Source: SHZI01 sp038214295 | GTDB taxonomy: Bacteria; Pseudomonadota; Gammaproteobacteria; Steroidobacterales; GCA-2729495 | Assembly (NCBI GenBank): GCA_038214295.1 | Contig: JBBQSA010000005.1 | Span: forward strand, 1 to 64,000 | Reading direction: 5' to 3' | DNA length: 64,000 nucleotides | In this document: in pieces, positions 1 through 8,356 of the stretch | How positions within the stretch are numbered: the first letter of the stretch is position 1 | Layout: every line of letters starts with the position of its first letter | The notes under the pieces: model-generated | What the model was told of the DNA's origin: nothing | What the model saw: only the letters and a program-made list of their open reading frames with translations | Database searches by the model: none | Program-made: the position numbers and the translations under genes

Positions 1-1
1 A

Positions 2-658
2 AGCCCGCAGATGATCGCCGGGCCCTTTTCAGAGACGGTCCAGCACCTGATGGCCCAGCCGCTCTACGTGATGGTGCGCTTCGGGCGCTGGCGCGACATC
101 CTGAAGGAGCCGGCGCCAAGTGCCGGATACCCGCTGATCGATGCCATGTGGCACTACGCCCGCGGCATGGCTTACGAGCGTTCGGGCAAGCCGGGCGATG
201 CGCGCCGCGAGCTGGCTGCCCTGGACAAGGCTGCCGCCAGCGACAGTATGCGGGACAAGCTGGTGGGTTTCGCCCCGGCGCCCGCGCTACTGGGCGTTGC
301 CGCTGCCGTCCTGCGCGCCGAGATGGCCGGTGACCGGGGCGACCGGGAGGGTGCGGTGGCGGCGCTCGACCGGGCCGTGCGCGTCCAGGACAGCTTTCTC
401 TACAACGAGCCGCCGGACTGGTACTTCCCGACCCGGCACTACCTGGGCGCTGCACTGTTGGCCGCGGGCCGGCCGGGGGAGGCTGAGACCGTGTACTGGG
501 CCGACCTGGCCCGCAACCCGGCCAACGGCTACGCGCTGTTCGGCCTGAAGCAGGCGCTGGAGGTCCAGGGCCGTAAGGCCGACGCCACCGATGTGGACGC
601 GCAGTTCCGGGCCGCCTGGAAAGGCGCCGATGTGCAGCTGACGTCCTCCCGGTTCTGA
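2..658 (+). CDS. TPR-containing protein, 3' part only
   Basis: The reading frame is open to the left edge, so the N-terminus lies outside the window. The visible 215+ residues form helix pairs typical of tetratricopeptide repeats: the stretch HYARGMAYERSGKPGDARREL and, near the end, HYLGAALLAAGRPGEAETVYWADLARNP, each with the small-large-aromatic spacing of TPR helices. TPR proteins are scaffolds for protein interaction, and the visible part contains no enzyme signature. The ATG at 11 is internal to the frame and need not be the true start. The partner or complex cannot be told from this fragment. Confidence 0.75.
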   Translation, partial: SPQMIAGPFSETVQHLMAQPLYVMVRFGRWRDILKEPAPSAGYPLIDAMWHYARGMAYERSGKPGDARRELAALDKAAASDSMRDKLVGFAPAPALLGVAAAVLRAEMAGDRGDREGAVAALDRAVRVQDSFLYNEPPDWYFPTRHYLGAALLAAGRPGEAETVYWADLARNPANGYALFGLKQALEVQGRKADATDVDAQFRAAWKGADVQLTSSRF

Positions 659-786
659 GCAGGGTATCCGTCGCTGCCGCGAGACGCACCGGATGCGTGG
701 GGCGTGTTTAGGGTACGGCGCCCCTGCGCGGCGGAGGCGGGCGTTATGTAACCTTCGCCAGCAGGGGAAGTTTGCCGGCGGCCGGG

Positions 787-792
787 TATACT
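787..792 (+). promoter_or_regulatory. Putative -10 element (TATACT)
   Basis: TATACT sits 76 bases before the GTG start of the PEP-CTERM-like gene, in otherwise GC-rich non-coding DNA. The same hexamer recurs upstream of several plus-strand genes in the window (3742, 11308, 39890, 47103, 54646). I see no convincing -35 box at 16-18 bases, so this rests on the -10 alone. Confidence 0.35.
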
Positions 793-868
793 TGGTCCTA
801 GCAAGAATAATGCAGCGGTAGTCTGGTGCGAGGCGCGGACTACCCGCCCGCTTCAGAGGAGATCGTCA

Positions 869-1555
869 GTGCAAGTCCGTAGTTTTCTCGTGGCCTTAGG
901 GGCCACCGCCAGCCTCGCGTTTAGCGGAGCCGCCAGTGCTGCCAGCCTGTCGTTCACCGGCACCTTCAGCAAGGACGACGACGTCCAGCTGTTCAACTTT
1001 ACCGTGTCCACGACCTCCGTCGTGACGCTGGTCAGCCTGTCCTACGCCGGTGGGGTCAACGCGGCCGGTACCACGATCGCAGAGGGCGGCTTCGACCCGA
1101 TCCTGACGCTGTATAGCGCGAGTGGCGCGTTTATTGATCGCAATGACGACGGTGGCGATGGCGATACGGCCGGCGACTGCCCGGTGGCGGCATCCGTGGT
1201 AACCGGTGCGGAATACGATACCTGCTTCCAGAAGGAGCTGGGTCCCGGCAGCTACACCGTTTCCGTCCAGCAGTTCGACAACTTCCACCTCGGCGACCTC
1301 GCCGATGGCTTTACCTATACGGGACAGCCGAACTTCACCGCCAAGTTCGGGTGCTCCGCCGGCCAGTTCTGCGACGTCTCCCAGCTGATCACGGACCAGG
1401 ATGGCAACCCGACCGGCGGCACGAGCTTCAGTCGCACCGGTGCCTGGGCGTTCGACATCCTGAACGTGGATGGCGGGACGGTGGTGCCCGGGCCGGCCAC
1501 GGTCTGGCTCCTGGCCACGGGCATCGCTGGCCTGGTGCTAAGGTCCCGCCGCTAG
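869..1555 (+). CDS. Secreted PEP-CTERM-like protein (DVUA0089/FDP-like)
   Basis: A 228-residue exported protein. It begins at a GTG preceded by AGAGGAG at good spacing. Residues 1-24 are a Sec signal peptide ending near ASAAS. The body is a beta-rich domain containing GGFDPILTLYSASG followed by a DDGGDGD acidic stretch, which resembles the DVUA0089 (FDP) family of exported, possibly calcium-binding domains. The C-terminus VPGPATVWLLATGIAGLVLRSRR has the three parts of an exosortase sorting tag: a short Pro motif, a hydrophobic helix and an Arg cluster, closest to the VPLPA-CTERM variant. Such proteins are normally cut by an exosortase and linked to exopolysaccharide export; no exosortase gene is in this window. 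The specific role is unknown. Confidence 0.7.
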   Translation: MQVRSFLVALGATASLAFSGAASAASLSFTGTFSKDDDVQLFNFTVSTTSVVTLVSLSYAGGVNAAGTTIAEGGFDPILTLYSASGAFIDRNDDGGDGDTAGDCPVAASVVTGAEYDTCFQKELGPGSYTVSVQQFDNFHLGDLADGFTYTGQPNFTAKFGCSAGQFCDVSQLITDQDGNPTGGTSFSRTGAWAFDILNVDGGTVVPGPATVWLLATGIAGLVLRSRR

Positions 1556-1573
1556 GGCAACCGCCGGCGCTCC

Positions 1574-3589
1574 TCAGCGGGGCAGCGCGTAAGCCACTAT
1601 GTAGTCCGAGACGTTGCGGAAGCCCGTCACGATGTGGCCGCCGGCGGCCACTACCACGAACTGCCGGCCACCCACCTGGTAGGTCATGGGCGTGGCCATG
1701 GCGGAGGCGGGCGTGCCGGTTTCCCAGAGCTGCTTGCCGGTGTCGATGTCGAAGGCGCGGAACTTGTCGTCCGCGCTCGCGCCGATGAAGACCAGGCCGC
1801 CCGCCGTGATCGTGGGTCCGCCGGACAGTGGTGTGCCGAAGCGAAGCGGGATCGGCACGGGCATCAGCTTCTCCAGCGTACCCAGCGTGAAGCGCCAGCG
1901 CGTGCTCGTGTCGCCCGACAGGTCGATGGCGGCCAGCTCGCCCCAGGGCGGCGGCGTGCAGGGCGAGAACAGGGGCGAGAGCACCGGCCCGAACTGGAAC
2001 GAGTAGGGTGTGCCGGCCATCGCCGTGGGCGGGCCGATGGGACCGAGCCGGGGCTGGGCGAGTTCCTCGGCCGTCACCTCTGCGGTGGGCTTCAGCTTCG
2101 TGTAGATCGGCGCCTGGGTAATTGGCAGCACCAGCAGTTCCCGCTCCGGGTCGTAAGCCGCGCCACCCCAGTTATTGGCCGAGGCCACCAGCAGCGTGCC
2201 CTTGAGGCTGGGCGGCTCGTAGAGCCCGGCACGGCCGAAGGACGCGAGCTTGCGGCGGCAGGCCTCCCGGTCGAAGACCGTGAAGCCCCAGGCGTCGTCC
2301 GCGCCGTACTTCAAGGTGCCGAGGGGCGCAGGCCGCGTCGGAAAGGGCTGTGTGGGCGACAGCAGCTCGCCGGGTACGCCGTCCGTGGGCACCGGCCGTT
2401 CTTCCACCGGGAACACCGGCTCGCCGGTCTCCCGGTTGAGCACGAAGATGAGTCCCTGCTTGGTGAGCTGGATGACGACGGGCACCGTCTGCCCGTCGCG
2501 CCGCAGGTCGACCAGGATGGGCTGCGCCGGCAGGTCCAGGTCCCAGACGTCGTGGTGAACGACCTGGAAATGCCAGGCGACGCTGCCATCTGCCGCGCGC
2601 AGCGCCACGACGGAGTTGGCGTAGCGGTTGTCGCCGGGCCGGTGCCCGCCGAAGTTGTTGGGAGCCGCCGTCGCGGTGGGCAGGAAGAGCAACCCACGCT
2701 CCGGGTCCGTGGACATCATGCTCCAGACGTTGCCGCCACCGGTCTTGCCCAGCGCCTCGGCGGTCCAGCCGAGCGCCCCCGGGTCCGCCGCGTCGTGGGG
2801 GATGGGATCGAACTTCCAGCGCAGCGCGCCCGTGCGGGCGTCGAAGGCGCGCACCTCGCCGCGCGGGCTGTCCGCGCGCCAGAACTTGCTGTTGTCGGAC
2901 GCGCCGATCACCACCAGGCCGGCGATGGTCACCGGAGGCGCGGAGAACTGCACGTCGCCCTCCTTGAGATCTGGCACGTCGTCGTAGATATCCGGCCGGA
3001 CGTCCACCACGCCCGCGGCGCCAAAATCCGCGCAGGGCTGGCCGGTGCGGGCGTCGAGCGCGATCAGCCGCAGGTCCTTGGTGCCTGTGAAGATACGGTG
3101 CTTGCAGGCGGCGCCCACTGCGGCGCCGGCGTCCTCCCAGTAAGCCACGCCCCGGCACAGGAACTTCTGGCCCACCGGTCCCAGGCGGATCTGCGGGTCG
3201 TAGACCCAGCGTTCGGCGCCGGTGGCCGGGTCGAGAGCAATGACCCGGTTCATCGCCGAGCACAGCACGAGCGACTCGCCCGCAGCCGGCGGCAGCAGGA
3301 TGGGCGTGACGTTCAGGGCGGCCAGTTGGCGGTGCTCGGGATGGCGCTCCGTGTCGCCGGTGCGGTAGCTCCAGGCGAGTGCGAGCGAGCCTACGTTGTC
3401 CCGGTTGATCTGGGTGAGCGAGGAGTAGTGGGAGCCGCCGGGGCTGCCGCCGTAGTAATCCCAGCCGCCCCCGTCGCCGGCCGGGGCCTGCATTCCCGCC
3501 AGCAGTGAGGCCACGCCGGCGAGCCAGGCGGCCGCGGCCAGCCCCCGCGGGGCGCCACCCGCACCGTACTGACGAATGCCGTCCATCAT
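1574..3589 (-). CDS. PQQ-dependent dehydrogenase, glucose dehydrogenase type
   Basis: A 671-residue periplasmic quinoprotein. After a signal peptide (hydrophobic stretch GLAAAAWLAGVASLLAGMQA) the mature part starts with the typical WDYYGGSPGGSHYSSLTQIN and continues as an eight-bladed PQQ propeller; W-motif-like blades such as GALRWKFDPIPHDAADPGA and TGKQLWETGTPASAMATPMT are visible. Two cysteines around CRGVAYWEDAGAAVGAACKHRIFTGT match the membrane glucose dehydrogenase (GCD) family, but the five-helix anchor of GCD is absent, so the enzyme is probably soluble in the periplasm. Substrate is uncertain: a sugar or alcohol oxidised with electrons passed to quinone or cytochrome. I chose the ATG at 3589, which follows GAGG at proper spacing, rather than frames extending further upstream. 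It converges on the preceding gene with 18 bases between. Confidence 0.85.
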   Translation of the reverse strand: MMDGIRQYGAGGAPRGLAAAAWLAGVASLLAGMQAPAGDGGGWDYYGGSPGGSHYSSLTQINRDNVGSLALAWSYRTGDTERHPEHRQLAALNVTPILLPPAAGESLVLCSAMNRVIALDPATGAERWVYDPQIRLGPVGQKFLCRGVAYWEDAGAAVGAACKHRIFTGTKDLRLIALDARTGQPCADFGAAGVVDVRPDIYDDVPDLKEGDVQFSAPPVTIAGLVVIGASDNSKFWRADSPRGEVRAFDARTGALRWKFDPIPHDAADPGALGWTAEALGKTGGGNVWSMMSTDPERGLLFLPTATAAPNNFGGHRPGDNRYANSVVALRAADGSVAWHFQVVHHDVWDLDLPAQPILVDLRRDGQTVPVVIQLTKQGLIFVLNRETGEPVFPVEERPVPTDGVPGELLSPTQPFPTRPAPLGTLKYGADDAWGFTVFDREACRRKLASFGRAGLYEPPSLKGTLLVASANNWGGAAYDPERELLVLPITQAPIYTKLKPTAEVTAEELAQPRLGPIGPPTAMAGTPYSFQFGPVLSPLFSPCTPPPWGELAAIDLSGDTSTRWRFTLGTLEKLMPVPIPLRFGTPLSGGPTITAGGLVFIGASADDKFRAFDIDTGKQLWETGTPASAMATPMTYQVGGRQFVVVAAGGHIVTGFRNVSDYIVAYALPR

Positions 3590-3741
3590 TGCCCAGCCTC
3601 CCGAATCCATTGCTGCCCTGCCGGGAAGAATACTGCCACGGGGCTGGGGCCGCCGGGCGCAGCAGCCCTTCATAGTCTCTCAACTACGCCTCGCGGCGGA
3701 TCATCAACGAGACTGCGGGGACGTCATTCCGGCGCAAGGCC

Positions 3742-3747
3742 TATACT
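3742..3747 (+). promoter_or_regulatory. Putative -10 element close to the TauE/SafE start
   Basis: TATACT ends 10 bases before the ATG at 3758 and there is no Shine-Dalgarno sequence between them. If this is a true -10 box the mRNA would be leaderless or nearly so. Confidence 0.35.
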
Positions 3748-3757
3748 TTCTCCCGAA

Positions 3758-4579
3758 ATGTCTGTCCTTCTCGCCATCGCCGCCGGCGCACTCGTCGGTC
3801 TCGCCCTGGGGTTGACCGGCGGCGGCGGCTCCATCTTTGCCGTGCCGCTGCTCATTTACTTGCTCGGCCTGCCGCCGGACCGGGCCGTGCCGGTGTCCCT
3901 CGTCGCTGTCGCGCTCACGGCCCTGGTGGGTGGCATCCAGTCTGTCCGGCGCCGGCTGGTCGTCTGGCAACCGACCATGATGTTCGTGCTGGGCGGTGTC
4001 GTTGGTGCGCCGCTGGGGATCCTCGCCGCGAGACACGTGCCCGAGTCCGCGCTGGTAGCCGGTTTCGGGCTGCTCGCCCTGACCGTGGGCTGCCTGATGT
4101 GGCGCGCCGCCCTGGCGTTTCCGACCCAGGCCAGCGCGGTCCGTGCCCGTCAGTACGAGACGGACGGCGGCCCGGTGTGCGTTTTGGCCCCCGACGGCCA
4201 GCTGCGCTTCTCCGCCCCGTGCGCCGCCGTGCTGGTTGTCGTCGGTCTCGGTACGGGCATCCTCAGTGGTCTGTTCGGTATTGGCGGCGGCTTTCTGATC
4301 GTGCCTGCCCTGGTCTTCGTCACCCGGATGGGTGTGCATCGCGCGGTCGCGACGTCGCTGCTGATCATTGCTGCCATCGGCTCGGCGGGTGCCGCGAGTG
4401 CGCTCTGGCATGGCCGGCTCGATTGGCCGGTCTTGCTGCCGTTTGCGGCGGGGGGCGCCGTTGCAATGCTCGCCGGCAGGCGGCTGGCCGAGCGCCTCGC
4501 CGGTCCGCGACTGCAAAAGACCTTCGCGCTGCTGATCATCGGCGTCGGCATTGCCATGCTGGTGGACAGCCTGATCTGA
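3758..4579 (+). CDS. TauE/SafE family sulfite/anion exporter-like membrane protein
   Basis: A 273-residue polytopic inner membrane protein of the TSUP family. It shows the two-fold internal repeat of this family: a first glycine-rich helix GLALGLTGGGGSIFAVPLL (residues about 14-32) and its partner GILSGLFGIGGGFLIVPALVF (about 168-188), each followed by three further hydrophobic helices. A roughly 40-residue polar loop (about residues 120-160) lies between the halves. Members move sulfite, sulfoacetate or other small sulfur or organic anions; the substrate here cannot be read from sequence. It is transcribed alone, divergent from the PQQ dehydrogenase. Confidence 0.9.
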   Translation: MSVLLAIAAGALVGLALGLTGGGGSIFAVPLLIYLLGLPPDRAVPVSLVAVALTALVGGIQSVRRRLVVWQPTMMFVLGGVVGAPLGILAARHVPESALVAGFGLLALTVGCLMWRAALAFPTQASAVRARQYETDGGPVCVLAPDGQLRFSAPCAAVLVVVGLGTGILSGLFGIGGGFLIVPALVFVTRMGVHRAVATSLLIIAAIGSAGAASALWHGRLDWPVLLPFAAGGAVAMLAGRRLAERLAGPRLQKTFALLIIGVGIAMLVDSLI

Positions 4580-4635
4580 CACCCCGGTGGATCAGGCCGG
4601 GGAACTCATTGACCTGGTCGCGACGAACGCCGCGC

Positions 4636-5631
4636 TTACTTCGGCGGCAGCGGTTTGTTCTCCCGCGCGTACACGCTGAAGCTCGAGTCGTTCCTGCTGC
4701 CCCAGGTATCGGGCGACGGTGCCTGGAAGTATTCCGGCAGACGCTCCTCGGTGATCTTGCGCAGGCCGGCTGGAAGCTGGTCAACGCCGGCAAGCTTGGT
4801 CATGAACGTGCGGAACAGCAGCGAGCCGTCAGCCTGACCCTGCCGCATCCACGGCAGCCAGGGGCCGACACGCGTCCAGGTACCGGAGTAGTCGGCGCTG
4901 GTCGTGGCGGGATTCTCCACGTCGGCGAGACTGGCAACCCGTTGGAAGATCTCGGCGATGCGCAGCACCTTGCCCGCCGACTCGCGGGGCCACACCTCTG
5001 GCTTCAGTTCGCTGGGGAAGGCGGTGTGCACCTCGAAGGTCGAGAGCAGCTTGTCGCCGAATTGATTCCAGCCGAGCGGTAACGGTACCTCCATCTTCGT
5101 ACCGTCGAAGTCCATCTCGATGGCGGTGCCGACCTTCTTGCTGACGATCAGGTGGGCGTTTACCGTCAGGTTGTGAATGGGCTTCACCTCGCAGATTTCC
5201 TGCGTGTAGGGGTTCTTCCATTCGTCGATGAACGCACCGGTCTTCAGGTCCTTGTAGAAGGCGCATTCGCGGTTGAACACCCTGAAAGAGCCGTCGGGCT
5301 GCGCCTCGGTGCGGACCACGCCGAAGCCCTCGACGCCAATCAGCGGCATCAGCGGCCGGTTACGGCTCGTGTCACCGAAGATCGTCCCGCCGAACCACCC
5401 GGGCGTTTCCTTCCTGGGGTCGAGATCACCGGTCAGCTTGATGAATGCGCGCAGGCTCTGGGCCGGATCGGCAAAGTTCACGGGCACGCGGCCCGGTGCC
5501 GTCGTCCGCATCCCGGGCTGCGCGGCGCAGGCACCCAGCAGCAATCCACCCGCGGTCACGCCGCCTGCCGTCAGCAGCGAACCCAGGGCGTCCCGCCGGC
5601 TGTGCGGCCGGTTCATCCAGTTACTGTCCAT
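4636..5631 (-). CDS. DUF1838 family protein with Tat-type lipoprotein signal
   Basis: A 331-residue protein of the DUF1838 family, function unknown. The N-terminus carries SRRDALGSLL, then a hydrophobic segment and LLLGACAAQ, that is, a twin-arginine signal combined with a lipobox, predicting a folded, lipid-anchored periplasmic protein. Family hallmarks include LTGDLDPRKETPGWFGGTIF, FNRECAFYKDLKTGAFIDEW and NPYTQEICEVKPIHN. The Tat signal suggests that the protein folds, perhaps with a cofactor, before export, but no metal motif stands out. It is a monocistronic minus-strand gene between two plus-strand neighbours. Family assignment is firm; biochemical role is not known. Confidence 0.8.
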   Translation of the reverse strand: MDSNWMNRPHSRRDALGSLLTAGGVTAGGLLLGACAAQPGMRTTAPGRVPVNFADPAQSLRAFIKLTGDLDPRKETPGWFGGTIFGDTSRNRPLMPLIGVEGFGVVRTEAQPDGSFRVFNRECAFYKDLKTGAFIDEWKNPYTQEICEVKPIHNLTVNAHLIVSKKVGTAIEMDFDGTKMEVPLPLGWNQFGDKLLSTFEVHTAFPSELKPEVWPRESAGKVLRIAEIFQRVASLADVENPATTSADYSGTWTRVGPWLPWMRQGQADGSLLFRTFMTKLAGVDQLPAGLRKITEERLPEYFQAPSPDTWGSRNDSSFSVYARENKPLPPK

Positions 5632-5851
5632 CGTGCTCCTCCTGATGTGGCGTGGGCAGGCTGTCCCTGTTGATCACGGACGAATCCATTATGCACTTGA
5701 CCATGGATTGTTGGCAGCTAAAGTTCTCATGATGAGGGTCGTTCTCGCGCAGTCGGCTGACGTAAGCAGGGCGGTGAGCCGGACCGGCGCAGAGGGAGTC
5801 ATCGGCCCTGCGCGGCTTCCTCGTGGCAAAGCGACTAGACTGTAATCCGTC

Positions 5852-6577
5852 ATGACAGAACAGGGCCGCCTCGGGAAGTTTGTTCGCCAGCTGGACTGGC
5901 GTATCTGGTTTGGTCTCGTGGTGTCTGCCGCCTGGATCTCCGGCGGTGTGTTCTTTGTCGCCAACTTCCACTATTCCAACCCCGACCAGCTGCTGACTCT
6001 CGAATCCCTGGGCACATTTCTCCAGGGTGCGTTCGCGCCCCTCGCTTTTCTCTGGCTCGTGCTGGGGCTCCTGGTTCAGCAGCGGGAGCTGACGCGGCAA
6101 GCCGACGAACTGCGAGGGTCGACCGACGTCGCCCGCCAGCACAGTTTCTTCACCATTGCAGAGAGCGTGAATCACCTGCTTGGCGGAATATCAGGCATGT
6201 TGCTGATGTCAGCCCGGGGTCCCGCTGGCAGTGGGGACTACGACCGCGAGCAAATGGAAGGTATGTTCAGCAGGGCCGCCAGTGGTGACTGCGAGATCTT
6301 TGCGCGCGAGTTGCTGAGTATCGATCTCCTCCGGGAGGGAGGAATGCCGGATCTCCTCTATGGCACTGAAATACGCCGTCGACACGCGCGGAATTTCCGG
6401 CGCACGTTTGAGCGGCTCCTTGCGCTCGCGGCAAGCTGCGACCGTGACGGGATCCTGGTCGATACGCTGAAAAGCACCGTGTTCGGCCTCTTGTATCTGC
6501 GCATGGAGCTGTACACGCCCGAGAGCCTTGCCAGGAGCACCGGCAACGCCACTAACCTGCCCGGCTCGACGCCCTGA
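5852..6577 (+). CDS. Two-helix membrane protein of unknown function
   Basis: A 241-residue protein I do not recognise. Two transmembrane helices lie near the N-terminus: IWFGLVVSAAWISGGVFFVA (about 12-31) and LQGAFAPLAFLWLVLGLLVQ (about 53-72). They are followed by a charged segment QQRELTRQADELRGS that looks like a short coiled coil, then about 150 mostly helical cytoplasmic residues without recognisable motifs. This shape (TM hairpin, then coiled coil, then soluble helical part) is common in small membrane-anchored accessory proteins. The ATG has only a weak ribosome binding site. Transcribed in the same direction as the rhodanese gene, 47 bases ahead of it. Confidence 0.6.
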   Translation: MTEQGRLGKFVRQLDWRIWFGLVVSAAWISGGVFFVANFHYSNPDQLLTLESLGTFLQGAFAPLAFLWLVLGLLVQQRELTRQADELRGSTDVARQHSFFTIAESVNHLLGGISGMLLMSARGPAGSGDYDREQMEGMFSRAASGDCEIFARELLSIDLLREGGMPDLLYGTEIRRRHARNFRRTFERLLALAASCDRDGILVDTLKSTVFGLLYLRMELYTPESLARSTGNATNLPGSTP

Positions 6578-6624
6578 CCCCTCGCCCGGTGGCTGGCAGG
6601 CCCGGGGTCTGGCAGACTTGGCTG

Positions 6625-7101
6625 ATGCGCTCTTGGTGCCACCTCCCTGGCCGCCGTCCAGCGACCTTTCCCGCGGCCACGCTGCTTCTGGCCGTCGTCC
6701 TGCTCGCGGCCTGTGGCAAGGCGCCCGGCCCGGATGCCGGCTGGTCCCGCGTCACGGCCGAGGCCCTGGCTGGCGAGTTGGCGCAGGGCCGCCCGGCCGG
6801 CGCCCGGCCGCTGACCCTGGTGGATGTCCGGGAGCCGGAGCTCTACGCGGAGGGGCATATCCCGGGGGCGATCAACATCCCCTGGCCGGGCGTCAAGGAG
6901 TCCGCCGCCACGCGGCTGCCCCGCGACCATGCCATCGTGATGATCTGCCACGGCGGACCCATGGGTGACGACGTGGCCGAACGGCTGGTCGCCGCAGGCT
7001 TTACCGATGTCCGTAACCTGGAGCGCGGTATGCGCGGCTGGCGCGGCCCGCTGGCTAAGGGCGGGCAGGACCCGGGTCCGGCGCCGTCGCAACCACTCTG
7101 A
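6625..7101 (+). CDS. Rhodanese-domain lipoprotein
   Basis: A 158-residue protein with a lipoprotein signal (hydrophobic stretch ending LLAACGK) and one rhodanese domain. The domain shows LVDVREPELYAEGHIPGAINIPW and an active-site loop ICHGGPMGDDVAERL, in which Cys is placed to carry a persulfide. Rhodanese-fold lipoproteins act in the periplasm in sulfane-sulfur transfer or redox handling. An in-frame GTG at 6589 is possible, but the ATG at 6625 gives a normal lipoprotein signal length. The last 47 bases overlap, antisense, the end of the SUMF1-fold gene, so the two genes converge tightly. Confidence 0.8.
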   Translation: MRSWCHLPGRRPATFPAATLLLAVVLLAACGKAPGPDAGWSRVTAEALAGELAQGRPAGARPLTLVDVREPELYAEGHIPGAINIPWPGVKESAATRLPRDHAIVMICHGGPMGDDVAERLVAAGFTDVRNLERGMRGWRGPLAKGGQDPGPAPSQPL

Positions 7102-8338
7102 AGCCGTTGTAGTACAGCCGCCGGTCCGGCGCGTAGCGGTCCCGGGTGGCGATGAAGCAGACATCGGCCTGGTTGTACCAGGAGCAGCCACGCAGCACCT
7201 TTTCCTCGCCGGCCGGTGGGCCGGGGGGATCTTCGCCCGGCGAGTGCCGGTAGTAGTCGGCCTCGTACCAGTCGCTGGTCCACTGCCAGACGTTGCCAAC
7301 CATGTCGTACAGGCCCCACGGCGTTGGCGCGAAACTGCCGACGCGCGTGGTCATGGGCTGCGACTTCGCGAGGCGCTCGCCCTCGCTGTCCCACCAGGCT
7401 TTCCAGCCGTCACGATCCACGAGCCTGCCGATGTGCCAGGTGGCCGTGTTGGCCGCGCGGGCCTGCCACTGGTCGCCGAAAACGAAATTCCGGCCCTCGA
7501 TGCCGGAGCGCGCGGCGTATTCCCACTCCGCCTCGCTCGGCAGCCGGTAAGACTCGCCGGTAATGGCGGTGAGCCACTGCGTATAGGCCGTGGCGTCCGC
7601 GTAATTGACGTTGACCACCGGGTGATTGGGGTAGCGCCGCGCGTAATCCCCCCAGCCTTTGGGCGGCAGGGGCGGCTCGCGTTTCGTTGCCGTGCCGAAG
7701 GCCAGGTACTGGGCGTTGGTCACCAGAAAGCGGCTCATGCGGAAGGGGGAGACGCTGACGGTATGCACGTGGGCGTAATCCGCGCCGAAATCCGCTTTGA
7801 CCGCCGGGCCGTTGTTGCCCATGCGGAACGTGCCCGCCGGGACCACCAGCATTTCGGGCAGCAGCAGGCCGTCGCGCTGGACACCAAAGAAGTCACCGGC
7901 GCTCGCTGCGACGATGCCGGCGGTCCGGGCCAAACCCTCGATCTGGCCGCCGTCCGCCGCCTGCGCTGCCAGCGGCCGCCGGCCGCGATGGCCGGTGAAC
8001 GTCGCGCGGCCGTAGAGGCCGAAGTCGATCGTGCCGCTCATGGAGTCACCGTCGACCGTCGCCCGGTACACGGCGGCCATTGGCTCGCCGCCGAATTCAA
8101 GCACGGCGGTGAAGTCCAGGCGTGTGCCATCGAATTGACCGACGAAACGCCCGCTCGCCGAATCGCTCTCGATAAAGCCGATGACCCGCTGGTCCTCCTG
8201 CCGGAACAGAACGTCGCGGTGGCCGGGGCCGTTCTGCGCAGCCACGTCGAAGTACCACTCCCCGGAAAGGTCAGCCGCGGTTTGGCCGGTGACGGGTAGC
8301 ATCGAAAACAAGGCTGCCAGCAGGCAGGTGAAACGCAT
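7055..8338 (-). CDS. Secreted SUMF1/formylglycine-generating-enzyme-fold protein
   Basis: A 427-residue exported protein with a Sec signal peptide (residues 1-21). Residues about 22-170 form an N-terminal domain I do not recognise. The rest is an FGE-sulfatase (SUMF1) domain: VPAGTFRMGNNGPA, VTNAQYLAFG, YRLPSEAEWEYAARSG, GLYDMVGNVWQWTSDWY and the final NGFRVVA. The typical RGGSW motif reads RGCSW, with a second Cys ten residues on. This is not the cysteine pair of true formylglycine-generating enzymes, so it is better called a SUMF1-fold protein of unknown activity. It is the last gene of a four-gene minus-strand operon, 18 bases after the esterase gene. Confidence 0.8.
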   Translation of the reverse strand: MRFTCLLAALFSMLPVTGQTAADLSGEWYFDVAAQNGPGHRDVLFRQEDQRVIGFIESDSASGRFVGQFDGTRLDFTAVLEFGGEPMAAVYRATVDGDSMSGTIDFGLYGRATFTGHRGRRPLAAQAADGGQIEGLARTAGIVAASAGDFFGVQRDGLLLPEMLVVPAGTFRMGNNGPAVKADFGADYAHVHTVSVSPFRMSRFLVTNAQYLAFGTATKREPPLPPKGWGDYARRYPNHPVVNVNYADATAYTQWLTAITGESYRLPSEAEWEYAARSGIEGRNFVFGDQWQARAANTATWHIGRLVDRDGWKAWWDSEGERLAKSQPMTTRVGSFAPTPWGLYDMVGNVWQWTSDWYEADYYRHSPGEDPPGPPAGEEKVLRGCSWYNQADVCFIATRDRYAPDRRLYYNGFRVVATAPDPGPARP

Positions 8339-8356
8339 TGAGTACCCTCGAGCCGC

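Noticed and set aside
2172..3683. 500-codon minus-strand frame within the PQQ dehydrogenase region
   Set aside because: It shares the strand but not the frame of the dehydrogenase and has random Arg/Gly-rich composition.
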